This document shows positions 25,758 through 33,314 of a DNA stretch of 64,000 nt, piece after piece. Source of the DNA: a bacterium 1XD42-54. Lineage in GTDB: Bacteria; Bacillota; Clostridia; Lachnospirales; Lachnospiraceae. The notes under the pieces are model-generated. The model was not told the DNA's origin. It did no database searches and worked only from the letters and a program-made list of their open reading frames with translations. Every line of letters begins with the position of its first letter. Within the stretch, counting starts at the first letter, position 1. The translations under genes were made by a program, and so were the position numbers. The stretch lies in the NCBI GenBank assembly GCA_003612585.1, contig RAZH01000007.1:1-64000 (forward strand), given 5' to 3'.

Positions 25758-25784
25758 CCTCAGCTGCCTCCTTTGATTTTTTTC

Positions 25785-25864
25785 GTACTTAAAACAAGTT
25801 CATTTTAAACACATTTACATAATTGTACTTAAAATGTACTGAGGTACATAACTTATTATATACT
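25785..25864 (+). promoter_or_regulatory. promoter/operator region of the second RHH gene
   Basis: GTACTTAAAA at 25785 and 25825 and GTACT at 25836 repeat the pattern of copy 1. A TATACT -10 box lies at 25859-25864. The region also separates this gene from the divergent unknown gene ending upstream at 25757, so the boxes may control both. Confidence 0.55.
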
Positions 25865-25888
25865 TATTTTAAGCTGAAAGGAATAGTC

Positions 25889-26050
25889 ATGGAAAAAGAT
25901 AAACACTTAGGTCTCCGGATTGATTCAGATACTCATAAAAAGCTTAAAAGCCTTGCAGAATTTGAGGGCCGCTCCATCAACGGAGAAATTCTTTATCTGA
26001 TCCGCCAGGCGATCACCCAGCATGAACAAACATACGGCTCTTTATTCTGA
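25889..26050 (+). CDS. Arc-type ribbon-helix-helix DNA-binding protein, copy 2
   Basis: This 53-residue protein is a close paralogue of the one at 24030-24191, with differences only near the middle (EFEG for EYEG) and in the last ten residues. The start at ATG 25889 has GAAAGGAA upstream. The kept sequence implies that both copies are functional and may form mixed dimers. There is no toxin partner. Confidence 0.85.
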   Translation: MEKDKHLGLRIDSDTHKKLKSLAEFEGRSINGEILYLIRQAITQHEQTYGSLF

Positions 26051-26150
26051 TTCTTCCCTTCGTTTAAAATACCCGGGAACTCATTGTGTATCTTAATGTT
26101 ATTTTATTGACATTTTTTCGGATGTAAATGTTTTCCTTCTCATGTGTAAG

Positions 26151-26176
26151 AAGTCTGACAAGATTTGTCAGAACTT
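26151..26176 (+). promoter_or_regulatory. palindromic site before XRE copy 2
   Basis: AAGTCTGAC and GTCAGAACTT surround a 7-bp spacer that differs from copy 1 at several bases. Conserved arms with a changed centre are what a protein-binding operator would leave. Confidence 0.6.
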
Positions 26177-26179
26177 ATA

Positions 26180-26208
26180 TTTCTATTCTACATTTCATAC
26201 ACTATGAT
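26180..26208 (+). promoter_or_regulatory. promoter of XRE copy 2
   Basis: TTTCTA (26180-26185), 17 bp, TATGAT (26203-26208), aligned with the copy 1 promoter. Directly downstream TTGTCAAA and TTTGACAG form an inverted repeat (26209-26236) that could be an operator over the start site. Confidence 0.55.
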
Positions 26209-26267
26209 TGTCAAATTTTTCCATATTTTGACAGTTTATATGAAAAGTATGAAGGGGTAGTAATAGG

Positions 26268-26519
26268 ATGTACGAAAAGAATTATGGATTTATTCAAATC
26301 AAATTGGCAGAGCTGATTGAAGAACGCGGGATCAGCAAAAACAAATTGTCTCATCGTGCAGAAATGCAACGAACGCAGATTAATCAATACTGTAATAATC
26401 AGGTCACTCGACTCGATACAGCAGTCCTGGCAAGAATTTGCGCTACTTTAGACTGCAAAATCGAAGATCTGCTGGAATTCATTCCAAACCATCTGTCAGA
26501 CAGCAATGATATATCATAG
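26268..26519 (+). CDS. Cro/C1-type HTH regulator, copy 2
   Basis: This 83-residue HTH protein is almost the same as the copy 1 product; differences are conservative (EERG for EQRG, RTQ for RSQ) apart from the C-terminal tail after LLEF. The start at ATG 26268 has AAGGGG upstream. Because the recognition helix is the same, both copies should bind the same DNA, which fits the identical palindrome arms before each gene. Confidence 0.85.
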   Translation: MYEKNYGFIQIKLAELIEERGISKNKLSHRAEMQRTQINQYCNNQVTRLDTAVLARICATLDCKIEDLLEFIPNHLSDSNDIS

Positions 26520-26540
26520 ATCAGTTTGTATACTTTTATC

Positions 26541-26578
26541 AACACCAGGTGCCCTGCCGACGCACCTGGTGTTTTTTC
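26541..26578 (+). terminator. terminator after XRE copy 2
   Basis: ACACCAGGTGC (26542-26552) and GCACCTGGTGT (26562-26572) form a perfect 11-bp stem followed by TTTTTT. Confidence 0.88.
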
Positions 26579-26691
26579 GACTTTTCTTTTCATGTGTTCT
26601 CTTTCGATTTTATCTTTTGTTTTTTCTCTGCTTTTCCCGTCTCCTCCTTTACGTATTTGCATATTTAATTCGTATATACGTATACTATCAC

Positions 26692-26729
26692 AAAAAAAGA
26701 GGTATGTCAAGCGACATACACTCTTTTTT
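26692..26729 (-). terminator. terminator after the third XRE gene
   Basis: GTATGTC and GACATAC with flanking AGAG/CTCT form a stem with a 4-base loop and a T run on both strands, so it may work in both directions. The rest of 26579-26744 is pyrimidine-rich and includes a small perfect palindrome TATACGTATA at 26675. Confidence 0.75.
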
Positions 26730-26744
26730 ATCATATGCAAACAA

Positions 26745-27089
26745 TCAACGCCCCAGTTTATGCAACGCCTCTGCGTATCCAAGCATTCGTTCTTTATCTC
26801 CGGGCCGCAGGGAACGGTACAGTGTAAAAAAAGCAAATTCCTCAGAATTTCTTTCTAACACAATGCATTCTTCGCCAAACGTCTTGTCTGACATCGTTTC
26901 TCCGAGCAATTCATATACCGAGACATCCAATGCCCTGCTGATTGCCAGAATCTTGTCAGCTGCCGGATTCGTCTTTTTCCGTTTCCAATCACTGATCGTG
27001 CTTTCCGCAATTCCCGTCTGTTTTGAAAATGTTTTCTGAGAAATACCCTTTGTCTTGAGAATATCAAAAATGCGTTCACTAATTGTCAT
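26745..27089 (-). CDS. XRE-family transcriptional regulator
   Basis: The protein has 114 residues. It has a Cro/C1 HTH at about 1-65 (ILKTKGISQKTFSKQTGIAE then STISDWKRKKTNP) and a C-terminal helical extension of about 45 residues for dimer contact or signal response. Start at ATG 27089 behind GAGGGG. It is not closely related to the two small XRE copies nearby and has its own promoter and terminator. Its targets cannot be seen. Confidence 0.85.
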   Translation of the reverse strand: MTISERIFDILKTKGISQKTFSKQTGIAESTISDWKRKKTNPAADKILAISRALDVSVYELLGETMSDKTFGEECIVLERNSEEFAFFTLYRSLRPGDKERMLGYAEALHKLGR

Positions 27090-27125
27090 CTTGCTGCAGC
27101 CCCTCTTTCAAAAAACCTGCTTTTT

Positions 27126-27154
27126 AATTTATCAGAAAATCACTCCCTGTGCAA
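27126..27154 (-). promoter_or_regulatory. promoter of the third XRE gene
   Basis: TTGCAC (27149-27154) and TAAATT (27126-27131) are 17 bp apart on the minus strand, 36 bp before the start codon. Confidence 0.55.
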
Positions 27155-27305
27155 GAACCATTCACAGGTAAATTTTCCGCACCTTTTATTTATGAAAGAT
27201 TTTACAAGTATCCGAGAATGCCTGCAATGATCGAAAATACATGAAATGAAGCAGAACCTTATGTTCCGCTTCATTCTAAGCACATATTCTCTTTCTGTAG
27301 TCCTT

Positions 27306-27573
27306 TTATTTTTCATCATCCCGAAGTTTTCCAAGCGCTCCGCCCGGATGCCACTTCACATACTGCTGCGGCGTTACATCCTTGTCAGCCTGCAATATGT
27401 TCCAGCTTGCGGATTCCGGAAACATGCACACAATTTCCGTTTTTCTGTACCTCGATGCTCAACTCACGCGGCATCCTCGAGTCGTCCGTAATCTATGCTA
27501 TCAATAAATTCACTCAGATCATTCTTCACAGCGTCAAAAAAAATAAAATCTCTTGTTTCCCTTTTGCCTCCAT
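27306..27573 (-). pseudogene. decayed SIS-domain sugar-phosphate isomerase
   Basis: On the minus strand three frames together give pieces of one SIS protein. From ATG 27573 the frame shifts at a run of eight T (27536-27543) and continues with FDAVKNDLSEFIDS up to an in-frame stop at 27464. A one-base shift then gives VQKNGNCVHVSGIRKLEHIAG, the usual start of the SIS domain (normally VHVTGIGK). After a deletion of roughly 130-150 codons near 27385-27395, the C-terminal VTPQQYVKWHPGGALGK and a stop at 27306 follow. WHPGGALGK is the family's C-terminal signature. It lies just downstream of a ribokinase, a common partner. The gene is clearly dead. Confidence 0.8.
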
Positions 27574-27606
27574 ACGAAATACCTGCCCGAAATGTAATCA
27601 AACTCT

Positions 27607-28602
27607 TCAAGCCTTCAGCGCTGAAGTATCTGGCACACAGCCAACACGTTCCATCAAAAACGCTTCCACACGCTCAAGCGTCGGAAGAGACGGCATAGCA
27701 CCCATTCCAGATACAGTGAGCGCCGCGGTATGGTTCGCAAACTTCAGCGTCTCATCGTAATCCCAGCCGCAACTTAGCCCCACCGAGAGAGCACCCACAA
27801 AGGAATCTCCCGCAGCTGTCGGATCTACAGCCATAACATTCTCAGCACATGGACTGTAAAATACACCGTCTTTTTCCGTATCTAAAATTGCTCCTGCTTC
27901 GCCAAGTGTAATCAGAACATTTTTTACTCCTTTGGCTTTCAGCGCTGCGGTGGCTGCCTTTGCTTCCTCCATATTAACGCCCTTATCTTCATGTGAAATC
28001 CGAATGCCAACCATATCGTATGCTTCATGTTCATTCGGAGAAATATATGTCAAATGAGACAGTAACTCATCAGAAAGTGGTGCGCTCGGTGCAGAATTCA
28101 ACATAACTGGAACACCCTTTTCATATGCATACCGGGCAACCAGCTCATTAATCTCCATCGGAATTTCTAGCTGCAATACAACCAGATCATACTCTGCAAT
28201 CTTTTCCTTCAAAAATGCGACATCGTCCGGCGTAATACTCATATTAGAACCAGAAAGTACAATGATGCGGTTTACGGTCTGCTTCCCTGGAGCTTCCTCC
28301 AGAATAATTACACTGCACCCGGATGGCAGTTTGTCATCATAAACGATATGTTCTGTATGTATTCCGGCTTCTTTGCAGGTTTTTACCATTTCTTCGCCGT
28401 TGCTGTCATGACCAAGTTTTCCCACCATCGTAACATCAGCGCCAAGACGCGCCATCTGTACCGCCTGATTTGCCCCTTTTCCACCGGGCGCTTTTGAAAA
28501 TGTTTTCCCAAGTACCGTCTGCCCCTCACGCGGAAAAATCTCCGTAGTGGCAATCTGATCCATCACAAAGCTTCCCACCACGAGAATTTTCGGTTTCATC
28601 AT
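27607..28602 (-). CDS. PfkB-family ribokinase
   Basis: The 331-residue sugar kinase has the N-terminal signature GGKGANQAVQMARLG near 40-55 and the C-terminal signature DPTAAGDSFVGA, with catalytic Asp near 266. It would transfer phosphate from ATP to ribose or a related sugar. AAGD in place of GAGD is also found in true ribokinases. The start at 28602 (ATG ATG) has AAGGGG upstream. The dead SIS isomerase gene follows directly, so the pathway may have lost a step. No sugar transporter is adjacent. Confidence 0.9.
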   Translation of the reverse strand: MMKPKILVVGSFVMDQIATTEIFPREGQTVLGKTFSKAPGGKGANQAVQMARLGADVTMVGKLGHDSNGEEMVKTCKEAGIHTEHIVYDDKLPSGCSVIILEEAPGKQTVNRIIVLSGSNMSITPDDVAFLKEKIAEYDLVVLQLEIPMEINELVARYAYEKGVPVMLNSAPSAPLSDELLSHLTYISPNEHEAYDMVGIRISHEDKGVNMEEAKAATAALKAKGVKNVLITLGEAGAILDTEKDGVFYSPCAENVMAVDPTAAGDSFVGALSVGLSCGWDYDETLKFANHTAALTVSGMGAMPSLPTLERVEAFLMERVGCVPDTSALKA

Positions 28603-28741
28603 AGTTTGTTGCCCCTTTCCTTTTGTTCATAATGAATCCAGAATATCAAAAACAGAAGGAAAATGCAACACTTAACACTCTTTCTTTCCAAAACCGGCAA
28701 AGTCTCTGATTTAGGGGCTATTCGAATTCGACATTTTCGTG

Positions 28742-28747
28742 TATACT
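28742..28747 (+). promoter_or_regulatory. possible -10 box before the small multidrug export gene
   Basis: TATACT lies 32 bp before the start codon at 28779. The -35 region is weak (TATTCG at 17 bp), so this is a tentative call. Confidence 0.4.
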
Positions 28748-28778
28748 ATGGAACAGTACACTTAAAAAGGAGGCATTT

Positions 28779-29255
28779 ATGCTTAATTATGCAATCGTTT
28801 TTCTGATTTCCATGGTACCGCTCATTGAGCTGCGCGGGGCAATTCCCTATGCCGTTGCATTCGGACTGCCAATTGTTCCTTCCTATATTATAGCAATCGT
28901 CGGAAACATGCTTCCTGTCCCGATCATCTATCTCTTTGCCCGCAAGGTGTTGGTCTGGGGAAAGGACAAACCCTATATAGGAAAATTTTTCACGTTCTGT
29001 CTTGAAAAAGGGGAAAAGGGAGGGAAAAAATTGCAGGAAAAAGCCGGAAAAGGTCTTTTCGTCGCCCTGCTCTTCTTTGTCGGTATCCCGCTTCCCGGAA
29101 CAGGCGCCTGGACCGGTACACTGGCTGCCAGTCTGCTGGATATGGATTTCAAATCCAGTATCATTGCAGTTATGCTCGGAGTCATTCTGGCCGGACTGAT
29201 TATGGGGGCCGCAAGTGCAGGGCTTTTGGGCGCTGCGGGAGCAATTTTAGGTTAG
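28779..29255 (+). CDS. putative small multidrug export protein (PF06695)
   Basis: The 158-residue membrane protein has about four hydrophobic segments. It carries the family features ELRGAIPYAV near 18-27 and the re-entrant-like GIPLPGTGAW near 101-110. The family is related to the DedA fold and its transport role is not proven. Start at ATG 28779 behind AAAGGAGG. The next gene, a shikimate kinase, begins 11 bp after the stop, so the two are one operon. Confidence 0.88.
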   Translation: MLNYAIVFLISMVPLIELRGAIPYAVAFGLPIVPSYIIAIVGNMLPVPIIYLFARKVLVWGKDKPYIGKFFTFCLEKGEKGGKKLQEKAGKGLFVALLFFVGIPLPGTGAWTGTLAASLLDMDFKSSIIAVMLGVILAGLIMGAASAGLLGAAGAILG

Positions 29256-29265
29256 GAATTCTGTT

Positions 29266-29772
29266 ATGTCAAATGATAATATCACACTTATTGGAATGCC
29301 CGGCGCCGGAAAAAGCACGATCGGAATCGTGCTGGCCAAGGTACTGGGATATGATTTTATTGATTCCGATCTTCTGATTCAAAAGGAGGAAGGCAAACTG
29401 CTGTGGGAAATTATGCAGGATGCCGGAAACGAAGGATTCACCCGTATCGAGGATCGCGTAAACAGCCAAATCGAAGCCAGGCGAAGTGTCATTGCTACCG
29501 GAGGCAGCGTTGTGTACTGCCCCACAGCGATGGCACATCTGCGTGAAATCAGCACCGTCATCTACCTGAAAGTCAGCTGCTCCATCCTTGAGAAGCGGTT
29601 GGGTGATCTGAGCAGACGCGGTGTCGTCCTTTCACCGGATCAGACTTTGACAGATCTCTATAAACACCGTGTGCCCCTCTACGAAAAATACGCACATATT
29701 ACCGTCAACGTCGGGCACAAAACGGTGTCAAACGCGGTCGCCGCGATTCAAAAAAGTCTTTTTTCCCACTGA
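29266..29772 (+). CDS. aroK: shikimate kinase
   Basis: The 168-residue P-loop kinase has Walker A GMPGAGKST at 10-18, the DSD motif at 33-35 that binds magnesium and shikimate, and ATGGSVVY near 77-84 where most enzymes have GGG. The lid region carries LSRRG and an Arg of HRVPLYEK. It phosphorylates shikimate in aromatic amino-acid synthesis. No other aro genes are near. Its 3' end overlaps the convergent alkyltransferase-like gene by 25 bp. GGS instead of GGG is a mild change; a related small-molecule kinase cannot be fully excluded. Confidence 0.85.
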   Translation: MSNDNITLIGMPGAGKSTIGIVLAKVLGYDFIDSDLLIQKEEGKLLWEIMQDAGNEGFTRIEDRVNSQIEARRSVIATGGSVVYCPTAMAHLREISTVIYLKVSCSILEKRLGDLSRRGVVLSPDQTLTDLYKHRVPLYEKYAHITVNVGHKTVSNAVAAIQKSLFSH

Positions 29773-30065
29773 TACGTTTCCATAATCACCCTGCCACCCC
29801 GAAATGCAACGCCTTCCCCCTGCAAAAGCTCCACCTGGCGATTTCCTCCACCAAACGCAAAAGCCTGTGAAACCTCTCCTAAGCGGTTCACCACCCGGTG
29901 ACAGGGAATCCGTTTTGGGTCTGGATTCACGTGCAGGGCATAACCTACAACCCGGGAAAGCCTTTTGTTCCCTGCAAGCTCCGCAATCTGGCCATAGGTC
30001 GCCACCTTTCCATACGGTATTTTACAAACAATTTCATAAATTCGCTCAAATGTATTTTTCTCCAT
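29748..30065 (-). CDS. MGMT-family alkyltransferase-like protein
   Basis: The 105-residue protein consists only of the DNA-binding domain of O6-alkylguanine-DNA alkyltransferases. The active-site motif IPCHRVV is kept with Cys near 55, unlike alkyltransferase-like proteins in which this Cys is replaced by another residue. It may be a short alkyl-acceptor or a DNA-lesion flipping protein. The start at 30065 is chosen because AGAAAGGAG lies just upstream. It is convergent with shikimate kinase with a 25-bp overlap of coding ends. Confidence 0.88.
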   Translation of the reverse strand: MEKNTFERIYEIVCKIPYGKVATYGQIAELAGNKRLSRVVGYALHVNPDPKRIPCHRVVNRLGEVSQAFAFGGGNRQVELLQGEGVAFRGGRVIMETYQWEKRLF

Positions 30066-30330
30066 AAATCTCCTTTCTGTCCGACATTTCATCACCATGA
30101 TTGCTCACATCATACCGTCTTTCTATCGTCACTGCAAGCATCTTTTGTAACATTTTACGCAAAAGCCCTGACCATTCCAAATGCTCTTTATTTCCCATAA
30201 TGACAAGTTCTCATTCAAATGTTAAACTAGTATCATTCATTCCTAATATAAGTAATTGCGAAACTTTATCATGCTTCGTCCGGATAACCCCTTCGCAATC
30301 AATTTCCCCCGGAAACAAAGGAGTCCTGTT

Positions 30331-31593
30331 ATGCGTATGATTTTCCACATTGATGTCAATTCCGCCTATCTGAGCTGGACCGCCCTCTCCCGTATGCAGG
30401 CACACCCTGCTGCTGCTGACCTGCGCACAATCCCTGCAATTATCGGAGGAGATGAGAAAACCCGTCATGGCATCGTCCTTGCAAAATCCATCCCGGCCAA
30501 AAAATACGGCATTCGCACCGGAGAGCCGGTTGCTTCCGCCTTGCGCAAATATCCACTGCTCACAATCGTTCCACCGGACCGCAGATTATACAATCAGCGC
30601 AGCCACGAACTTATGGAATTGCTGTATACCTACACCTCTGATCTTGAACAGGTATCCATCGACGAATGTTATATGGATTATGCTCCTATCAGCCGGCGTT
30701 TTTCCTCTCCAAAGTCCGCTGCACGCCAGATCGCCGATCATATTAAAAACAAGCTCGGATTTACTGTAAATATCGGTGTCGCACCGAACAAACTGTTGGC
30801 CAAAATGGCCAGTGATTTTGAAAAACCAGACAAAGTCCATACTCTGTTTCCGGAGGAAATTCCGCAGAAAATGTGGCCCCTCCCCGTCAGCGAACTGTTT
30901 ATGGTCGGCAACAGCAGTGCACAGCGTCTTCTTGAGCTTGGAATCCGTACGATCGGCGAACTTGCACATACGGACCCTGCATTTTTACAGCTTCAGTTTA
31001 AAAGTCACGGGCAGACCATGTGGGAATATGCAAACGGTATCGACAATACACCACTGAATGCCGGCAATCATGAACTGAAAGGCATCGGCAATTCCACTAC
31101 CCTGTCCTCAGATATTCAAAATGCGGCTGATGCAAAAAAAATCCTGCTCTCGCTTTCTGAACAGGTTTCCTCGCGTCTTCGTAAGTCGCATCAGCTCGCC
31201 CGGACAGTAACCATTGAAATTAAATATAACAACTTTCAGTCTTATTCCAAACAGACACAGCTCTTTTCTCCGGATGCAACCTCCGGCATCCTGTACGAAT
31301 ATGCCTGCCGTCTTTTCGATGAGCTCTGGGATGGAACGCCAATCCGCCTCCTCGGCCTTCGCACCTCCAAACTGCTGCCGGAAGATGCTCCCGTACAGCT
31401 TTCGCTGTTTGATTTTGGCTTGTCCACAGCAACAAACCTTCCGGAAAAGGATACAAAAAACAGGCAAAGTTCCGCAACACAGACATGCAACGCAGAAAAG
31501 CAAAAGCGACTGGAAATTGCAATTGACCAGATTCGAAAACGATATGGAGCCGATGCCGTTACACGCGGAACACTTCTGAAAAAAATCACTTGA
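30331..31593 (+). CDS. dinB: DNA polymerase IV (Y family)
   Basis: The 420-residue translesion polymerase begins MRMIFHIDVNSAYLSW, with metal-binding Asp 8. The catalytic pair SIDE lies at 111-112. The helix-hairpin-helix region and little-finger domain follow, and QLSLF near 356-360 is a beta-clamp binding motif, placed before a non-conserved tail. Start at ATG 30331 behind AAAGGAG; the longer frame has no ribosome site. It stands alone, with 265 bp of upstream DNA in which I see no clear promoter or LexA-type box. Confidence 0.94.
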   Translation: MRMIFHIDVNSAYLSWTALSRMQAHPAAADLRTIPAIIGGDEKTRHGIVLAKSIPAKKYGIRTGEPVASALRKYPLLTIVPPDRRLYNQRSHELMELLYTYTSDLEQVSIDECYMDYAPISRRFSSPKSAARQIADHIKNKLGFTVNIGVAPNKLLAKMASDFEKPDKVHTLFPEEIPQKMWPLPVSELFMVGNSSAQRLLELGIRTIGELAHTDPAFLQLQFKSHGQTMWEYANGIDNTPLNAGNHELKGIGNSTTLSSDIQNAADAKKILLSLSEQVSSRLRKSHQLARTVTIEIKYNNFQSYSKQTQLFSPDATSGILYEYACRLFDELWDGTPIRLLGLRTSKLLPEDAPVQLSLFDFGLSTATNLPEKDTKNRQSSATQTCNAEKQKRLEIAIDQIRKRYGADAVTRGTLLKKIT

Positions 31594-31643
31594 AAGGCTC
31601 TGACTCCTTTACAGAAAATCAAAAATAACTTCCCTGTTTTTGC

Positions 31644-31672
31644 TTGACACAGCAAAACAGCAGGCGTAAACT
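31644..31672 (+). promoter_or_regulatory. promoter of ilvE
   Basis: TTGACA (31644-31649), 17 bp, TAAACT (31667-31672), 53 bp before the start codon. No T-box leader fits in the short untranslated region. Confidence 0.8.
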
Positions 31673-31724
31673 ACTACTAATCAATATTCAGCTATTTAAA
31701 CTACTAAAGGAAGGACTGTTCAGT

Positions 31725-32750
31725 ATGGAAAAGAAAAACATCAACTGGTCGGAACTTGGTTTCGGCTATGTGCCGACAGACAAGAGATTTGTCGCTAATT
31801 ATAAAAACGGAGCCTGGGATGACGGTATCCTCACTTCTGACGCTAACGTAACGATTTCCGAATGTGCCGGTGTACTTCAGTACGCACAGACCTGTTTCGA
31901 GGGCATGAAGGCCTATACAACCGAAGACGGACGCATCGTCACCTTCCGCCCTGATCTCAACGCAGAACGAATGGAAGCATCCTGCAAGCGTCTCGAAATG
32001 CCGGTATTCCCCAAAGAGCGTTTCGTCGATGCTGTCATGCAGACCATTGCAGCAAATACCGCTTACGTTCCGCCCTATGGTTCAGGCGCCACGCTTTATA
32101 TCCGCCCTTACATGTTCGGAAGCGATCCCGTCATCGGAGTAAAACCGGCAAATGAATACCAATTCCGTGTTTTTACAACACCGGTTGGTCCGTACTTTAA
32201 AGGCGGCGTAAAACCGCTTACCATCCGCGTATGCGATTTCGATCGTGCGGCACCTCACGGAACAGGCCATATCAAAGCCGGTCTCAATTATGCAATGAGC
32301 CTCTATGCAATTATGGACGCGCATCGTCAGGGCTTTGACGAAAACATGTACCTTGATGCTGCTACCAGAACCAAGGTAGAAGAAACAGGTGGAGCGAACT
32401 TCCTGTTCGTCACCAAAGACAACAAAGTTGTCACCCCGAAATCCAACAGCATCCTACCATCCATCACCCGCCGTTCCCTGCTCGTTGTGGCAAAGGATTA
32501 TCTGGGACTCGAAGTAGAAGAACGCGAAGTGTACTTCGATGAGGTAAAGGATTTTGCAGAATGCGGACTTTGCGGAACAGCAGCCGTGATCTCTCCGGTT
32601 GGCAAAATTGTGGACCACGGCAACGAAATCTGCCTGCCAAGCGGCATGACCGAGATGGGTCCTGTTACAAAGAAATTGTATGAAACACTGACCGGTATTC
32701 AGATGGGACGCCTGGAAGCGCCGGAAGGCTGGATTAAAGTGATCGGCTAA
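31725..32750 (+). CDS. ilvE: branched-chain amino acid aminotransferase
   Basis: This class IV PLP enzyme has 341 residues and the pyridoxal-binding Lys near 184 in HIKAGLNY, an ETGGANF motif and the C-terminal GTAA region that binds the cofactor phosphate. It moves the amino group between glutamate and the keto acids of leucine, isoleucine and valine. Start at ATG 31725 behind AAGGAAGGA. It has its own promoter and terminator and no other ilv or leu gene nearby. Confidence 0.95.
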   Translation: MEKKNINWSELGFGYVPTDKRFVANYKNGAWDDGILTSDANVTISECAGVLQYAQTCFEGMKAYTTEDGRIVTFRPDLNAERMEASCKRLEMPVFPKERFVDAVMQTIAANTAYVPPYGSGATLYIRPYMFGSDPVIGVKPANEYQFRVFTTPVGPYFKGGVKPLTIRVCDFDRAAPHGTGHIKAGLNYAMSLYAIMDAHRQGFDENMYLDAATRTKVEETGGANFLFVTKDNKVVTPKSNSILPSITRRSLLVVAKDYLGLEVEEREVYFDEVKDFAECGLCGTAAVISPVGKIVDHGNEICLPSGMTEMGPVTKKLYETLTGIQMGRLEAPEGWIKVIG

Positions 32751-32778
32751 TAAATATACTACACACCAAAAACAAAAT

Positions 32779-32829
32779 AAGGAGTTACCGTGCTTGTTTC
32801 TATTTCTCGCGGCAGCTCCTTGTTTTTTT
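32779..32829 (+). terminator. terminator after ilvE
   Basis: AAGGAG plus TTACCG pairs with CGGCAG plus CTCCTT around a large loop, followed by TGTTTTTTT. Confidence 0.75.
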
Positions 32830-32875
32830 AATTCTGTTCTTTTCTGTTGTTCTTCGCCTTATTTCTTGAACTTCT

Positions 32876-33154
32876 CTATTCGTCCCATCCGTCTGACAGA
32901 CGTACATTCACACAGATATTGCGCACAACTTCTCCCTCTGTAAGCTTCAGATCTGCCACATCCGAAACCGGCGGCAGATGAGCGCCTTCTTCCGAAAGCT
33001 CCAGCTCAATCCAGTTATAAGCTGCTTCATTTGCAGCGTCCACAGCGTCTTCCAGGGTGTCTCCCTGTGCCTCACAGCAGGCAAGATCCGGAAATACTGC
33101 CCGAAAGGTACCGGAAGGTGTTTTTTGAATAATTGCAGGATATATAAATTTCAT
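32876..33154 (-). CDS. HicB-like antitoxin, no HicA partner
   Basis: This is a 92-residue protein of the HicB-like fold (MKFIYPAIIQ, FRAVFPDLACCEAQGDTLEDA, then ANEAAYNWIE). These domains neutralise HicA mRNA interferases or act as regulators. The start at 33154 is chosen because GAGG sits 7 bases upstream, while the earlier ATG is too close. No HicA-sized gene lies on either side, so this is an orphan or has another role. The promoter upstream overlaps a long palindrome that could be its own operator. Confidence 0.82.
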   Translation of the reverse strand: MKFIYPAIIQKTPSGTFRAVFPDLACCEAQGDTLEDAVDAANEAAYNWIELELSEEGAHLPPVSDVADLKLTEGEVVRNICVNVRLSDGWDE

Positions 33155-33263
33155 AAACATACCTCAGCTTTCTCATGTTTAAACTTTATCTCAGATATCT
33201 GCTATCACATAATGTGCCTTATCCTTTTACAGTGCAAACGGATCTCTGAGCGTTTTCTTTGAT

Positions 33264-33293
33264 ATTATATGCTTTTTTTTCCATAGAAGTCAA
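33264..33293 (-). promoter_or_regulatory. promoter of the orphan hicB gene
   Basis: TTGACT (33288-33293), 18 bp, TATAAT (33264-33269) on the minus strand, 110 bp before the start codon. Confidence 0.7.
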
Positions 33294-33314
33294 GCTGGAA
33301 AGCTGTCTTCTATG
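33282..33314. promoter_or_regulatory. 33-bp imperfect palindrome over the hicB -35 box
   Basis: CATAGAAG (33282-33289) and CTTCTATG (33307-33314) are perfect arms, and CAAGCT/AAGCTG inside nearly continue them. The site covers the -35 box of hicB and the stop codon of the phosphoesterase gene. There is no T tract on the proper side, so an operator is more likely than a terminator. Confidence 0.5.

Larger units (their letters stand above)
25780..26519 (+). repeat. RHH-XRE cassette, copy 2
   Basis: This is the second copy of the segment at 23915-24656. The promoter boxes before both genes, both coding regions and the palindrome before the XRE gene are kept. A terminator with the same CACCAGGTGC/GCACCTGGTG design follows both copies. 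Confidence 0.8.

Noticed and set aside
24030-26519. RHH and XRE cassettes as toxin-antitoxin modules
   Set aside because: All four products are DNA-binding proteins; no toxin-like gene lies beside either cassette.
26675-26684. Perfect TATACGTATA palindrome after the third XRE gene
   Set aside because: It is short and in AT-rich DNA; chance is a sufficient explanation and it is not at a promoter.
27140-27334. 64-codon minus-strand frame downstream of the ribokinase
   Set aside because: It overlaps the SIS pseudogene end in another frame and has no ribosome site or family features.
31594-31724. T-box or other leader before ilvE
   Set aside because: The leader after the promoter is only about 50 bases, too short for a T-box, and shows no conserved box.
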